This document shows positions 35,693 to 44,320 of a DNA stretch of 64,000 nucleotides, one piece after another. Numbering within the stretch: position 1 is the stretch's first letter; every line of letters begins with the position of its first letter. Source of the stretch: Paenibacillus humicus NBRC 102415 (lineage in GTDB: Bacteria > Bacillota > Bacilli > Paenibacillales > Paenibacillaceae); assembly GCF_004000905.1 (NCBI RefSeq), contig NZ_BIMD01000005.1, positions 62,001-126,000 of the forward strand, given 5' to 3'. The translations under genes and the position numbers were made by a program. The notes under the pieces were generated by a model. It was given only the letters and a program-made list of their open reading frames with translations. It did not search any database and was not told where the DNA came from.

Positions 35693-36799
35693 GCCCGTCT
35701 TGCCCATCCAATCGGCGATTCCCTGCTCGCTCTTGCCCCATCCCTCGACATACTCGCTCAGCTCGGTCGTGTTGATCTTCTTGTCCTTCGGCAATGCGTC
35801 GCGGGTGACGGCAACCGCATCAAGGACGACCTTGTCTTCGGTTTTGTCGCCATGCAGCTTCTGGTACAGGTACCGCGCCTGCACGCGGCCGATATCCTTC
35901 GGATCCACGGCAACCGAGGCGATCCACGGCGAGTTCGGATCCTGGATCATCTGGAGGTCCTCGTCGCTCATGTCGATGCCGTAGACTTTGATTTCATTGC
36001 GGCCCGCTTGCTGGATGGCGCGGACGGCTCCTTTGGCGAATTCATCCCACGATGCCCATACAGCGGCAATGTCCCCTTTGTTCGGATATTGCTTGAGGAT
36101 GGCTTCCATCTGGTTCTGCGTATCCAGCGCCGGCTTGTCCGCCGTGCCGAAATGCGCGATCTCCTTGATATCCGGGTTCGCATCCATGAACTTCTTGTAC
36201 GAAATCTGGCGTCTTTCCATCGGCGCAAAGCCTGCAACCCACACCTTGACGATGTTCCCTTTGCCGCCGATATCCGTTTTCAGCTTCTCCAGCGACTTTT
36301 CCGCCATATCCTGGTCGTTCTGCTGCAGCACGGTGACTCCCGGCACCGTAATGTCGGCATCGAACGCTACGACCGGAATTCCCTTGCCGACCGCTTTCTC
36401 TACGCCGGACTTCAGCGCTTCCGCCGTTCCGTGGTCGGTAAGGATGCCGTCTACGCCGCCGTTGACCGCAGCCTCAAGCTTGGAAGACATCTCGGCCAGA
36501 TTGTTGCCCGAGGCCTGCACCTGCACCGTGCCTCCGAAGCTCTCGACCTGCTCCTTCACGCCGGCAACGTATTGGGCGGAAAACGCCCCTTCGTTGAACT
36601 GCATGATGAGCGCGATCTTTTTGCCCTTCAGCGAATCGTTGCCTTCGCCGAGCGTAGCGAGAATTCCGTTCGATTTGCCGGCTGCCGCGCTTCCGCCCGC
36701 TCCGTCCGCCTCGGAATTATTGCCTTTCTGCCCGCATGCGGCCGTACCCAATAAAGCTGCCGCTGCGAGAACGACCAGTGATTTTTTGCCCCAGTTCAT
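35687..36799 (-). CDS. sugar-binding lipoprotein of ABC transporter
   Basis: The 370-aa protein is a periplasmic-binding-protein type I (Peripla_BP_4) component. It has a lipoprotein signal ending LLGTAACGQ with the lipidated cysteine at residue 22, then a Gly/Ser/Asn-rich linker. The two-lobe fold begins with KGKKIALIMQFNEGAFSAQY (about 59-78) and includes VAFDADITVPG near 145. It is the first gene of the three-gene transporter operon and would be tethered outside the membrane. The ligand is unknown; similarity to ribose or ytfQ-like binders is only general. Confidence 0.9.
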   Translation of the reverse strand: MNWGKKSLVVLAAAALLGTAACGQKGNNSEADGAGGSAAAGKSNGILATLGEGNDSLKGKKIALIMQFNEGAFSAQYVAGVKEQVESFGGTVQVQASGNNLAEMSSKLEAAVNGGVDGILTDHGTAEALKSGVEKAVGKGIPVVAFDADITVPGVTVLQQNDQDMAEKSLEKLKTDIGGKGNIVKVWVAGFAPMERRQISYKKFMDANPDIKEIAHFGTADKPALDTQNQMEAILKQYPNKGDIAAVWASWDEFAKGAVRAIQQAGRNEIKVYGIDMSDEDLQMIQDPNSPWIASVAVDPKDIGRVQARYLYQKLHGDKTEDKVVLDAVAVTRDALPKDKKINTTELSEYVEGWGKSEQGIADWMGKTGN

Positions 36800-36854
36800 C
36801 TCTGTATTTCCTCCCCCGTCATGTCAAGCTTCCTGAATGTGCTTGTTAAGCAAC

Positions 36855-36882
36855 ATCATAGCATTTTATCCAAGCATGTCAA
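36855..36882 (-). promoter_or_regulatory. sigma-A promoter of sugar ABC operon
   Basis: On the minus strand a perfect TTGACA (36877-36882) and TATGAT (36855-36860) are 16 bases apart, some 55 bases before the binding protein start. No cre-like operator was clear to me. The region to 37038 is AT-rich and shows no gene. Confidence 0.75.
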
Positions 36883-37038
36883 TCGGATTTAAGTGATTTG
36901 ACGTCGAAATTGCTCGAATATTTTGGATAGGGATAATTATAGAACTTCACGAATAATATTCAAGCTTTTTTTGTTTAAAGCGCTGTCGCCCCAAAATATT
37001 CCAGAAAAATAGTCCAACCGCTCTCTTCCCGCGCACGC

Positions 37039-37067
37039 AAAAAACCGGAGGGCGATAAGCCCCCCGG
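37039..37067 (-). terminator. terminator after spoIVA
   Basis: A 9-bp GC-rich stem with one mismatch (37045-37053 with 37059-37067) is followed by six T on the minus strand. Confidence 0.85.
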
Positions 37068-37084
37068 CGTTCAACAACAATTCA

Positions 37085-38563
37085 TTAGAGAATGATCGCG
37101 ATAAGGCCTCCGGAGCCTTCGTTGATGATCCTTCCCAGCGTTTCCTGCAGCTTGTAGCGGGCATTGTCGGGCATCATCGCAATCTTGCCCTGGATGCCTT
37201 CCCTCACGATGGAATGCAGCGAACGGCCGAACATGTCTGAATCCCATACCTTGATCGGATCGTTCTCGAAGTCCTGCATGAGGTATCTCACGAGCTCCTC
37301 GCTTTGCTTCTCCGTCCCGATGATCGGAGCGAACTCCGATTCCACGTCCACTCGAATCATATGGATGGAAGGCGCCGTCGCCTTCAGCCTGACCCCGAAG
37401 CGGGAGCCTTGACGGATCAGCTCCGGCTCGTCAAGCTGCATCTCGGCAAGGGTCGGAGCCGCGATGCCGTAGCCGGTCGTCTTGACCATCTCCAGCGCTT
37501 CCGCGAAGCGGTCGTATTCCCGCTTGGCATGAGTGAAATCCTGCATGAGCTGCAGCAGATGGTCCTTGCCTCGGATTTCGACGCCGACCACTTCCATCAG
37601 AATCTGGTCGTACAGCTCATCCGGGGCGTACAGGTCGATCTCCGCTACGCCCTGCCCCATATTCATGTCGCTGAGGCCGGCTCTGGAGATGAAGTCGTAT
37701 TCCATGAATTGGGCGACGACACGATCCACATCGCGCAGCCTGCGGATGTCCTGGACCGTATCGCGGACCGAATTTTCGAAGTTGCTTCTCAGCCAATGGC
37801 TTTCGTTCAGCACCATGACCCAGCTGGGCAGGTTGACGTTGACCTCATGCACAGGGAACTCGTAGAGCACCTCGCGGAGGACGGAGGTCACTTCCTCCTC
37901 GCCCATGGTTGCCGCGCTCAGCGTCATGACCGGAATGTCGTATTTGGCTTGAAGCTCGCCGCGAAGCTGCAGGGCTTCATCGCTTTTCGGACGGGTGGAG
38001 TTGATGATGAGCACGAACGGCTTGCCGACTTCCTTCAGCTCGGCGATGACCCGTTCTTCGGATTCGACATACGAGCTGCGGGGAATTTCGGCAATCGTGC
38101 CGTCCGTCGTAACGACCACGCCGAGAGTGGAATGCTCCTGGATGACCTTGCGGGTTCCGATTTCCGCCGCTTCCTGGAACGGAATCGGCTCCTCGAACCA
38201 AGGCGTCGTGATCATCCGGGGGCCGTTCTCGTCCTCGTAGCCTTTGGCGCCATCCACAGCGTATCCGACGCAATCGACGAGGCGGACGTTGACTTCCAGG
38301 CCTTCGGCGACATGAATGCGGACAGCCTGGTTCGGAACGAACTTAGGCTCCGTCGTCATGATCGTCTTGCCTGCCGCGCTTTGCGGAAGCTCATCCACCG
38401 CACGGACGCGGTCCACCTCGCTCGTAATGTTGGGAAGTACGGTCGTTTCCATGAATCGCTTGATGAACGTCGACTTGCCTGTTCGGACCGCACCGACGAC
38501 GCCGAGGTAGATGTCTCCGCCGGTACGCTCCGCGATGTCCTTGAAAATATCCACTTTTTCCAC
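37085..38563 (-). CDS. spoIVA: stage IV sporulation protein A
   Basis: SpoIVA is the ATPase that polymerises on the forespore outer membrane as the base of the spore coat. The 492-aa product has exactly the B. subtilis length. It has the Walker A GVVGAVRTGKST (about residues 21-32), the TTEPKFVPNQA and LVDCVGYAVDGAKG motifs (about 70-115) and the conserved C terminus INEGSGGLIAIIL needed for localisation. The start is GTG at 38563 with GGAGGGG eight bases upstream; the longer ATG frame is rejected. Confidence 0.98.
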   Translation of the reverse strand: MEKVDIFKDIAERTGGDIYLGVVGAVRTGKSTFIKRFMETTVLPNITSEVDRVRAVDELPQSAAGKTIMTTEPKFVPNQAVRIHVAEGLEVNVRLVDCVGYAVDGAKGYEDENGPRMITTPWFEEPIPFQEAAEIGTRKVIQEHSTLGVVVTTDGTIAEIPRSSYVESEERVIAELKEVGKPFVLIINSTRPKSDEALQLRGELQAKYDIPVMTLSAATMGEEEVTSVLREVLYEFPVHEVNVNLPSWVMVLNESHWLRSNFENSVRDTVQDIRRLRDVDRVVAQFMEYDFISRAGLSDMNMGQGVAEIDLYAPDELYDQILMEVVGVEIRGKDHLLQLMQDFTHAKREYDRFAEALEMVKTTGYGIAAPTLAEMQLDEPELIRQGSRFGVRLKATAPSIHMIRVDVESEFAPIIGTEKQSEELVRYLMQDFENDPIKVWDSDMFGRSLHSIVREGIQGKIAMMPDNARYKLQETLGRIINEGSGGLIAIIL

Positions 38564-38769
38564 TTTCAGATCCCCTCCCAATCGAATATCCGGTTCGTCG
38601 CCTTCCACCGGTCAAGAGGGTAGGCAAGCGACGCAACTCGTACATGCTGTGGACTAGTAATAGCTTATTGTCCATCCTTCCGGATTATGACGGTTGCGTC
38701 CAACATTCTTGCATCCCGGTCCGGATATCCATAGCCCTTTCAAGATAGATTGATATGCCCCCGGTTAAC

Positions 38770-38824
38770 AGAAAAGAACCTTCCGTCCCTCTCGCGCTTG
38801 GCGAAAAAGGGACAAGAAGGTTCT
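38770..38824 (-). terminator. terminator after the YphF-like lipoprotein gene
   Basis: A long stem of about 16 bp with one bulge (38775-38790 with 38808-38824) is followed by TTTTCTGTT on the minus strand. Confidence 0.8.
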
Positions 38825-38837
38825 CGTCCTATACCTG

Positions 38838-39605
38838 CTATTCGGGCTGGGCCGCAGGTTCCCCATTGACAAGCTTGTACGGCGGCGATTTGACCGGCAC
38901 GAAGTCGGTGTCCTCCGCCAGCAGCTGCCGCAGGTCGAGATCCGCTCCCACCTTGTCGAGGCCGCGCTTCTGAACGAAGCGCATCATGTCGCTTCCGTAA
39001 TCGGCGTAGACCCGTCCCTTGTCGCTCAACATGAACGTCAAGGCGCCGCCGGAATACAGGCTGCGGACGGAAGGCTCCTTCTGGCCCAGCTTTTTGAAGT
39101 CGATCCTGCTGTAGCCTGGATAAGCTTCGCCGGCCGCCGGGAGCTCGCCTCCATGGCTGCGGCCGTACTGGTCGACCCAGCCCTGCACGTCGTTCACCGC
39201 CTGGAAGATCGTCAGCGGCATCAGCTTCACGGTCGGGTCCTTCTCCTCGTTCTGGATCAGGAAGTAATAGCTGCCGCCCTTCTCGAACGACGCCGCCGGC
39301 AGATCCGACATGAAGTTCTCCCGCTGCAGCTTGGGAAAGTCGATGACGAACTTCTCGTAGACCGGCGTTTCCTGCGTGGCGTTCTTGATCGGCAGAAGAC
39401 CTTTCTTCTGCTGATAAAGATCGACCACCGCCTGCACCCCGGCAACGACGTCCATCGATGGAGCCTGGCTCTCGGCCATGCGCTCTCGCGGATACATGCA
39501 GCCGGACAAGCTTGCCGCCAGCATCACGGCGGCAGCGGCTCCCGCGATGCCTCGCCATTTGCGCCCCTCCGCCCGGCGGCCGAGGGTTCCTTCATTCACC
39601 ATCAT
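38838..39605 (-). CDS. putative lipoprotein (YphF-like by position)
   Basis: The 255-aa protein has a lipoprotein signal ending LAASLSGCMYP with the cysteine at about residue 36, so it is probably tethered to the outer face of the membrane. The mature part is soluble and I see no enzyme motif. In B. subtilis the lipoprotein gene yphF lies in this place beside spoIVA, so it is the likely counterpart. Two adjacent ATGs follow an AGGAGG site; the first is used. Confidence 0.75.
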   Translation of the reverse strand: MMVNEGTLGRRAEGRKWRGIAGAAAAVMLAASLSGCMYPRERMAESQAPSMDVVAGVQAVVDLYQQKKGLLPIKNATQETPVYEKFVIDFPKLQRENFMSDLPAASFEKGGSYYFLIQNEEKDPTVKLMPLTIFQAVNDVQGWVDQYGRSHGGELPAAGEAYPGYSRIDFKKLGQKEPSVRSLYSGGALTFMLSDKGRVYADYGSDMMRFVQKRGLDKVGADLDLRQLLAEDTDFVPVKSPPYKLVNGEPAAQPE

Positions 39606-39624
39606 GCGATCCTCCTGCTTCGGA

Positions 39625-39990
39625 TTAGCTTCGAAATCCCCGCAGCCAATCATCATCGTCTTCAGCGGCCTGACGCTCCAATTGACGTCTTACAGCTGCT
39701 TTCAGCGGACTTTCGGGTATGCTGACATGGCAATTGCCCGTTACCCTGCTCTGGCAGCCGAGCCGCTGATGTCCGTCGGTTCCAAGCTTGCGGCGCTCCA
39801 CCTCGCTCAGGCGGGAAAGTCCCTGATCCCCGTGGTCGGGAAGCAGCGACATCTTGCACATGAGGCAGGCGGCTTTGCCGTCGCATCGGACGGGAACGCT
39901 GAGGCCCGCCTGCCTGGCAGCGCTCAGAAGCGTCGTGCCCGGCCTGACCTTGACGGTCTTCCCGGATGGCCAAAAGGTCGCCTCTGCCAT
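39625..39990 (-). CDS. 2Fe-2S ferredoxin, adrenodoxin-type spacing
   Basis: The 121-aa protein has a ferredoxin fold with cluster ligands C-x5-C-x2-C (CDGKAACLMC, about residues 36-45) and a distal cysteine in RLGCQSRV, the spacing of adrenodoxin-like rather than plant-type ferredoxins. A charged C-terminal tail of about 25 residues follows. It lies just downstream of a second ferredoxin gene. Its redox partner is not in view. B. subtilis has no such gene here. Confidence 0.85.
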   Translation of the reverse strand: MAEATFWPSGKTVKVRPGTTLLSAARQAGLSVPVRCDGKAACLMCKMSLLPDHGDQGLSRLSEVERRKLGTDGHQRLGCQSRVTGNCHVSIPESPLKAAVRRQLERQAAEDDDDWLRGFRS

Positions 39991-40023
39991 GATCGCGCCG
40001 CCTCCTGTATGTAGGCTTTCTCG

Positions 40024-40320
40024 TTAGAAATAAGGCTTGTGCCGGACGACGATGACCGCATCGTCGCTGTTCACGACCGCCTGGCAGGACAATCGGAAGC
40101 CCTGATCCAGCTCTTCCGGCTCCAGACGATCCCATTCGGCGTCGGTGACGCCTTCCAGATGCTCCATGCCTTGATCGACATGGCAGCGGCAGCGGGCGCA
40201 TGTTCCACGGCTGCAGTTGTAGCCCCATTCCGCCTTGGTCTCCACCGCATGCTGAAGCAGCGTGCGGCCTTTCACGGCATCCGCGTCCGTAGAGCGCGTG
40301 CGGCCGATGAGAGTAATCAT
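40024..40320 (-). CDS. 2Fe-2S ferredoxin, plant-type spacing
   Basis: The 98-aa protein carries the plant-type ligand set C-x4-C-x2-C (CSRGTCARC, about residues 36-44) plus a distal cysteine in FRLSCQAVV, and an extra cysteine two residues after the third ligand. The ATG at 40320 follows GGAGGG at nine bases. With the next gene it forms a tandem pair of unlike [2Fe-2S] proteins, probably serving one electron-transfer task. Confidence 0.88.
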   Translation of the reverse strand: MITLIGRTRSTDADAVKGRTLLQHAVETKAEWGYNCSRGTCARCRCHVDQGMEHLEGVTDAEWDRLEPEELDQGFRLSCQAVVNSDDAVIVVRHKPYF

Positions 40321-40337
40321 CGTTGCATTCCCTCCGG

Positions 40338-40526
40338 TCAGACGATAATCGAAAACACGCCAAGAATAAAGCCGAACACCAGCATGGCGAATGCGGCCAG
40401 CGACAGAACGCCCCGCAGAATCCCCTTCGTTTTCATGCGGGCGAACGTAATCACCAATGCGGATATGACCATCAGGCCGATTCCGGCCAGCGAGATCCAC
40501 ATTACGGTCATCGGACTCGGTTGCAT
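40338..40526 (-). CDS. DUF2768 small membrane protein (YphE-like)
   Basis: This 62-aa protein has two transmembrane helices (about residues 8-28 and 38-60) linked by a basic loop RMKTKGIL. It fits the DUF2768 family, whose B. subtilis member YphE lies beside gpsA and yphF. Function is unknown. Confidence 0.8.
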   Translation of the reverse strand: MQPSPMTVMWISLAGIGLMVISALVITFARMKTKGILRGVLSLAAFAMLVFGFILGVFSIIV

Positions 40527-40668
40527 TTGTTCTGCCTCTCCATTCCTCCGGACCTTTTCCGAGCGATGCCGCCGTCCTGCAAAAGGCTTGTCCCCGGCCG
40601 CTCCGGAACGACGGACCGGGCAAGCCGAAGCTCAGCCGGTCCGAGGCCGTTCCAGGAACGCTGCGTCC

Positions 40669-40947
40669 TTATTTCTTGATCATCATTTTCATCAGGGCTT
40701 CCAGGTTGCCCATATTCATGCCGCTCGCCTTGACGGCTTTGACGATGTCGTTCATCGTCTGCTCCGATACCGGAACCTTCGCCATGGAGGCAACCTGCTT
40801 AACCAGCTTGCGAAGCTCTTCCTCACTCTGGATCGTCTCCGGAGTGACTCCGCTGGCGATTTTTTTAACCTGATTCTCTGTAATGTTTTTGCCGGTTTTC
40901 TTGTTGACTGCTCCAAGAATATCCTTCGGCGAATGTTTGCTCACCAT
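40669..40947 (-). CDS. stage VI sporulation protein F family
   Basis: The 92-aa protein matches the SpoVIF family, small spore proteins: ILGAVNKKTGKNITENQVKK (about residues 11-30) and LVKQVASMAKVPVSEQTM in the middle, with a C-terminal helix ending in KMMIKK. The ATG at 40947 has GGGGAGG upstream. It lies between the DUF2768 gene and gpsA. It may help coat assembly under late mother-cell control, by family analogy only. Confidence 0.75.
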   Translation of the reverse strand: MVSKHSPKDILGAVNKKTGKNITENQVKKIASGVTPETIQSEEELRKLVKQVASMAKVPVSEQTMNDIVKAVKASGMNMGNLEALMKMMIKK

Positions 40948-41062
40948 TGTCGCCTCCCCAGTAATGATGGGGCTAGCGCCGGCCGAAGCCGGCGGCATAA
41001 CCGCTCTAGCATCATCCTATGAGGAGAAGCCGCTGGGGGTGAGGGCGGATGCCGGGTAAGGA

Positions 41063-42094
41063 CTACAGTTCGCCGGTGCGGTCCCGCAGCATGAGCATCT
41101 CCACCGCTTCGCGGGGATCCTTGCCCTCGAAGAGCACCTCGTAGAGCTGGTCCGTTATCGGCATCTCGACGCCGTAGCGCGCCGCGAGCGTCCGGGCGAA
41201 GCGGGTCGTTCGCACGCCTTCCACGACCATGCCGACCTTCTCCAGCACTTCGTCCAGAGACAGGCCGCTGGCGAGCAGCGAGCCCGCTCTCCAGTTGCGG
41301 CTATGCGGGCTCGTGCAGGTCGCGATGAGGTCGCCGACTCCGGCAAGCCCGGCGAACGTCATCATCGTCGCCCCCATCGCGGAGCCGAGCCGGCCGATTT
41401 CAGCCAAGCCGCGGGTCAGCAGCGCCGCCTTGGCGTTGTCGCCAAAGCCGAGTCCGTCGGAGAGGCCGGCTCCCAGCGCGATGATGTTCTTGATGGCGCC
41501 GGCGACCTCGACTCCGATGACATCGGGGTTGGTGTAGACCCGGAAGCAGGAATTGATGAAGGCGTCCTGCGCCCGTTTGGCCGGTCCAGGGAAGATCGAG
41601 GCGACGACAACCGTCGTCGGCAGCTTGCGCACGACCTCCTCCGCGTGGCTCGGTCCGGAGAGCACGACGATTTCGCGCTCATCCCTTCCAAGCTCGCCCG
41701 CAAGCACCTGGGACATGCGCTCCAGCGTCTCCGCTTCAAATCCTTTGGTGGCATGGACGATGACGGCGTCCGGGCCGATCGACCCCGCCGCGGCGGCTGC
41801 TACTTCCCGCATTGCCGAGGAAGGGGCTGCGAACAGCACCAGCTCGGCTTCGCGAAGAGCTTCCTTCATGTCCGTCGTCGCGCGGAGCGCAGCCGCCAGC
41901 GGAATATCGGGCAAATAACGGGAGTTGGTGCGGCGCTGGCTGATCTCCTCCGCCTGTCCGGCGCTGCGGGTCCATATGGTCACCTCATGACCGTTGTCCG
42001 CAAGCACCGAAGACAGCGCCGTTCCCCAGCTGCCTGCGACAAGTACCGCTACGCGGAGGCGCCGCCGACCGTTGGTTTCCGCATTTGTCGGCAT
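41063..42094 (-). CDS. gpsA: glycerol-3-phosphate dehydrogenase (NAD(P)+)
   Basis: GpsA reduces dihydroxyacetone phosphate to sn-glycerol-3-phosphate for phospholipid synthesis. The 343-aa protein has the N-terminal Rossmann fold, HATKGFE, SGPSHAEEV, the catalytic lysine in EVAGAIKNIIALGAGLSDGL (about residues 190-209) and GLAGVGDLIATC. Oddly, the first glycine of the dinucleotide loop is valine: VAGSWGTAL replaces the usual GAGSWGTAL (codon 42038-42040). A GTG start at 42106, overlapping the plsY stop, is an alternative. plsY directly upstream uses its product. Confidence 0.93.
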   Translation of the reverse strand: MPTNAETNGRRRLRVAVLVAGSWGTALSSVLADNGHEVTIWTRSAGQAEEISQRRTNSRYLPDIPLAAALRATTDMKEALREAELVLFAAPSSAMREVAAAAAGSIGPDAVIVHATKGFEAETLERMSQVLAGELGRDEREIVVLSGPSHAEEVVRKLPTTVVVASIFPGPAKRAQDAFINSCFRVYTNPDVIGVEVAGAIKNIIALGAGLSDGLGFGDNAKAALLTRGLAEIGRLGSAMGATMMTFAGLAGVGDLIATCTSPHSRNWRAGSLLASGLSLDEVLEKVGMVVEGVRTTRFARTLAARYGVEMPITDQLYEVLFEGKDPREAVEMLMLRDRTGEL

Positions 42095-42102
42095 TGTGCT
42101 GC

Positions 42103-42702
42103 TCACCCTTTCTTCGTTCCGAGCTTGTTTTCCTGGCCGCGCACCAGCTTGACGATATTGGTCCGATGGCGGACAAAAGCGAATAAGCATAACAGCATCG
42201 CTGCCCATAACGCCGGCTCGGCGCCTTCGAGGAAGAAAATGAATAATGGCGTCAACAAAGCGAAGACGAGCGAGCCGAGCGAAACGTAGCGGGTCAGAGC
42301 GATGACCGCGATCGCAATGATGCCGGCGATCAGGCAGGGAAGGAACGACAGAACGACGAGTGCTCCTACTGTCGTGGCGATTCCTTTGCCTCCCTTGAAG
42401 CGGAAATAAAGCGGCCAGTTATGGCCCATGATCGCGGCCAGTCCGCAAATGGCGGGCACCCAGTCCGAGTCCGGGACGAGCAGCTGCCCCAGCAGGACGG
42501 CGCAGACGCCTTTGGCGATGTCCAGCAGGAAGACGGCGATGCCGGGGCCTTTGCCGAGCACGCGGAGCGTATTGGTCGCTCCCGCGTTGCCGCTTCCATG
42601 CTGGCGGATATCAATGCCCTTCACATACCGTCCAATCAGTATGCTGAAGGAAACCGAGCCGAGCAGGTAGCTCGCTGCAATCGCAAGGATGGATATGAGC
42701 AA
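42103..42702 (-). CDS. plsY: glycerol-3-phosphate acyltransferase PlsY
   Basis: PlsY transfers acyl groups from acyl phosphate to glycerol-3-phosphate in the membrane. The 199-aa protein has about five transmembrane helices and the three conserved cytoplasmic motifs: GSVSFSILIGR (about residues 16-26), RQHGSGNAGATNTLR (about 34-48) and NWPLYFRFKGGKGIAT (about 95-110). It sits between der and gpsA; gpsA supplies its substrate. Confidence 0.96.
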   Translation of the reverse strand: MLISILAIAASYLLGSVSFSILIGRYVKGIDIRQHGSGNAGATNTLRVLGKGPGIAVFLLDIAKGVCAVLLGQLLVPDSDWVPAICGLAAIMGHNWPLYFRFKGGKGIATTVGALVVLSFLPCLIAGIIAIAVIALTRYVSLGSLVFALLTPLFIFFLEGAEPALWAAMLLCLFAFVRHRTNIVKLVRGQENKLGTKKG

Positions 42703-42714
42703 CGTTCTTCTCCC

Positions 42715-44037
42715 CTAGTCCTCATCCGACTTCCGACGCGTGAACAGACGGATCGGCGTGCCCTCGAAGTCGAACGCGGCGCGTATTTTGTTCTCCAGGT
42801 AGCGTTCGTAGGAGAAGTGCATGATCTCCGGCGCATTGACGAAGATGACGATCGTCGGCGGCCTTACGGCTACTTGCGTGACGTAGTTGATGCGCAGACG
42901 GCGGCCCTTGTCCGTAGGAGGAGGGTTGATCGCGACCGCATCGGAAATGACGTCATTGAGAAGATGGGTCTGTATGCGCAGGGAATGCTGCTCGGATACA
43001 TGGTTGATGATCGGAAGCAGCTTGTGCAGGCGCGACTTCGTAAGAGCGGACAGGAAAGCGATCGGCGCATACGACATGAACAGGAAGTGATCCCGGATGT
43101 TCTGCGTGAAATGCTGCATCGACTTGTCGTCCTTGTCCACCGCGTCCCACTTGTTGACGACGAAAATGGAAGCCTTGCCGGCTTCATGGGAATAACCGGC
43201 TATATGCTTGTCCTGCTCGATGATGCCTTCCTCGGCATTGATCAGGATCAGAACGACATCCGCCCGCTCGATCGCCTTGAGCGATCTCATGACGCTGTAT
43301 TTCTCCGTCGTTTCGTACACTTTGCCGCGCTTGCGCATGCCGGCCGTATCGATAAGAACATAACGCTGGCCGTCCTTCTCAAACGGGGTGTCGATCGCGT
43401 CGCGGGTCGTTCCCGCCACATCGCTGACGATAACGCGCTCTTCGCCGAGCAGCGCGTTGACGAGCGAGGACTTGCCGACATTCGGCCTGCCGATCAAGGC
43501 GACCTTGATGACATCCTCGTCGTAATGATCTTCTTCCAGTTCGGGAAGCTTCGATACGGCTTCGTCCAGAAGGTCGCCGATGCCGGTGCCATGGGAACCG
43601 GAAATGGCGATCGGGCTTCCGAAGCCGAGTCCGAAGAACTCATAAATGTCTTCCATCCGGCCCTGATTGTCCACCTTGTTGACGGCTACGACAACCGGCT
43701 TGCGCGAACGGAACAGCATTTGAGCCACTTCTTCATCCGCAAGGGTAAGTCCGGTTTTGGCGTCGACCATGAAGATGATGACATCCGCTTCCTCGACAGC
43801 CAGTTCAGCCTGCATCCGGACTGATTTCATGATTTCGTCTTCGCCGTCGATCTCGATGCCGCCTGTATCGACGATGCTGAACGATCTTCCATTCCATTCA
43901 CCGGTTCCATAGATCCGGTCACGCGTGACGCCAGGTTTATCCTCAACGATAGCCAGGCGGTCGCCTATGACCCGGTTGAAGATCGTGGATTTCCCCACAT
44001 TAGGCCTGCCCACGATGGCTATAACGGGTCTTGCCAT
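42715..44037 (-). CDS. der: ribosome biogenesis GTPase Der
   Basis: Der (EngA) is an essential GTPase for 50S assembly. The 440-aa protein has two G domains, the first with GRPNVGKST (about residues 8-16) and DTGG, the second with GRPNVGKSS (about 182-190) and DTAG, followed by the KH-like C-terminal domain. The ATG at 44037 gives the family length; 13 extra open codons upstream are rejected. B. subtilis has the same der-gpsA neighbourhood, with plsY here in between. Confidence 0.97.
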   Translation of the reverse strand: MARPVIAIVGRPNVGKSTIFNRVIGDRLAIVEDKPGVTRDRIYGTGEWNGRSFSIVDTGGIEIDGEDEIMKSVRMQAELAVEEADVIIFMVDAKTGLTLADEEVAQMLFRSRKPVVVAVNKVDNQGRMEDIYEFFGLGFGSPIAISGSHGTGIGDLLDEAVSKLPELEEDHYDEDVIKVALIGRPNVGKSSLVNALLGEERVIVSDVAGTTRDAIDTPFEKDGQRYVLIDTAGMRKRGKVYETTEKYSVMRSLKAIERADVVLILINAEEGIIEQDKHIAGYSHEAGKASIFVVNKWDAVDKDDKSMQHFTQNIRDHFLFMSYAPIAFLSALTKSRLHKLLPIINHVSEQHSLRIQTHLLNDVISDAVAINPPPTDKGRRLRINYVTQVAVRPPTIVIFVNAPEIMHFSYERYLENKIRAAFDFEGTPIRLFTRRKSDED

Positions 44038-44137
44038 AGTATACACCCTCTCAAAAATACTCACGCCATCCATCATAGCAAAAAACAGCCTGGTTGGCTA
44101 ACTTTTCAATGGTTTCCTATGGAAACGCAGGGTTCGC

Positions 44138-44320
44138 CTACCGGCTTCTGTCCACCAGGATGAACGATCCGTTTTTCAGATCATGCGCGGTCGCGTCCAT
44201 GATCTTCTCCAGGAAAAATGCCGTTTCCTGGGCTTTTTCAGCATCTTTCTCAATAAAGATCGGAGCTCCGCCAGCCACGGATTCATGGCTGGTGCTGACA
44301 ATGGCGACAATGCTAGCCAT
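44138..44320 (-). CDS. capping complex subunit for YIEGIA
   Basis: This 60-aa protein begins MASIVAIVSTSH and fits the small protein found beside YIEGIA genes in Bacillales, annotated there as the capping complex subunit for YIEGIA. No enzyme motif is visible; residues 18-32 (GGAPIFIEKDAEKAQ) are the likely core. It overlaps the YIEGIA gene by eight bases, so the two are translationally coupled. Its biochemical role is not established. Confidence 0.75.
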   Translation of the reverse strand: MASIVAIVSTSHESVAGGAPIFIEKDAEKAQETAFFLEKIMDATAHDLKNGSFILVDRSR

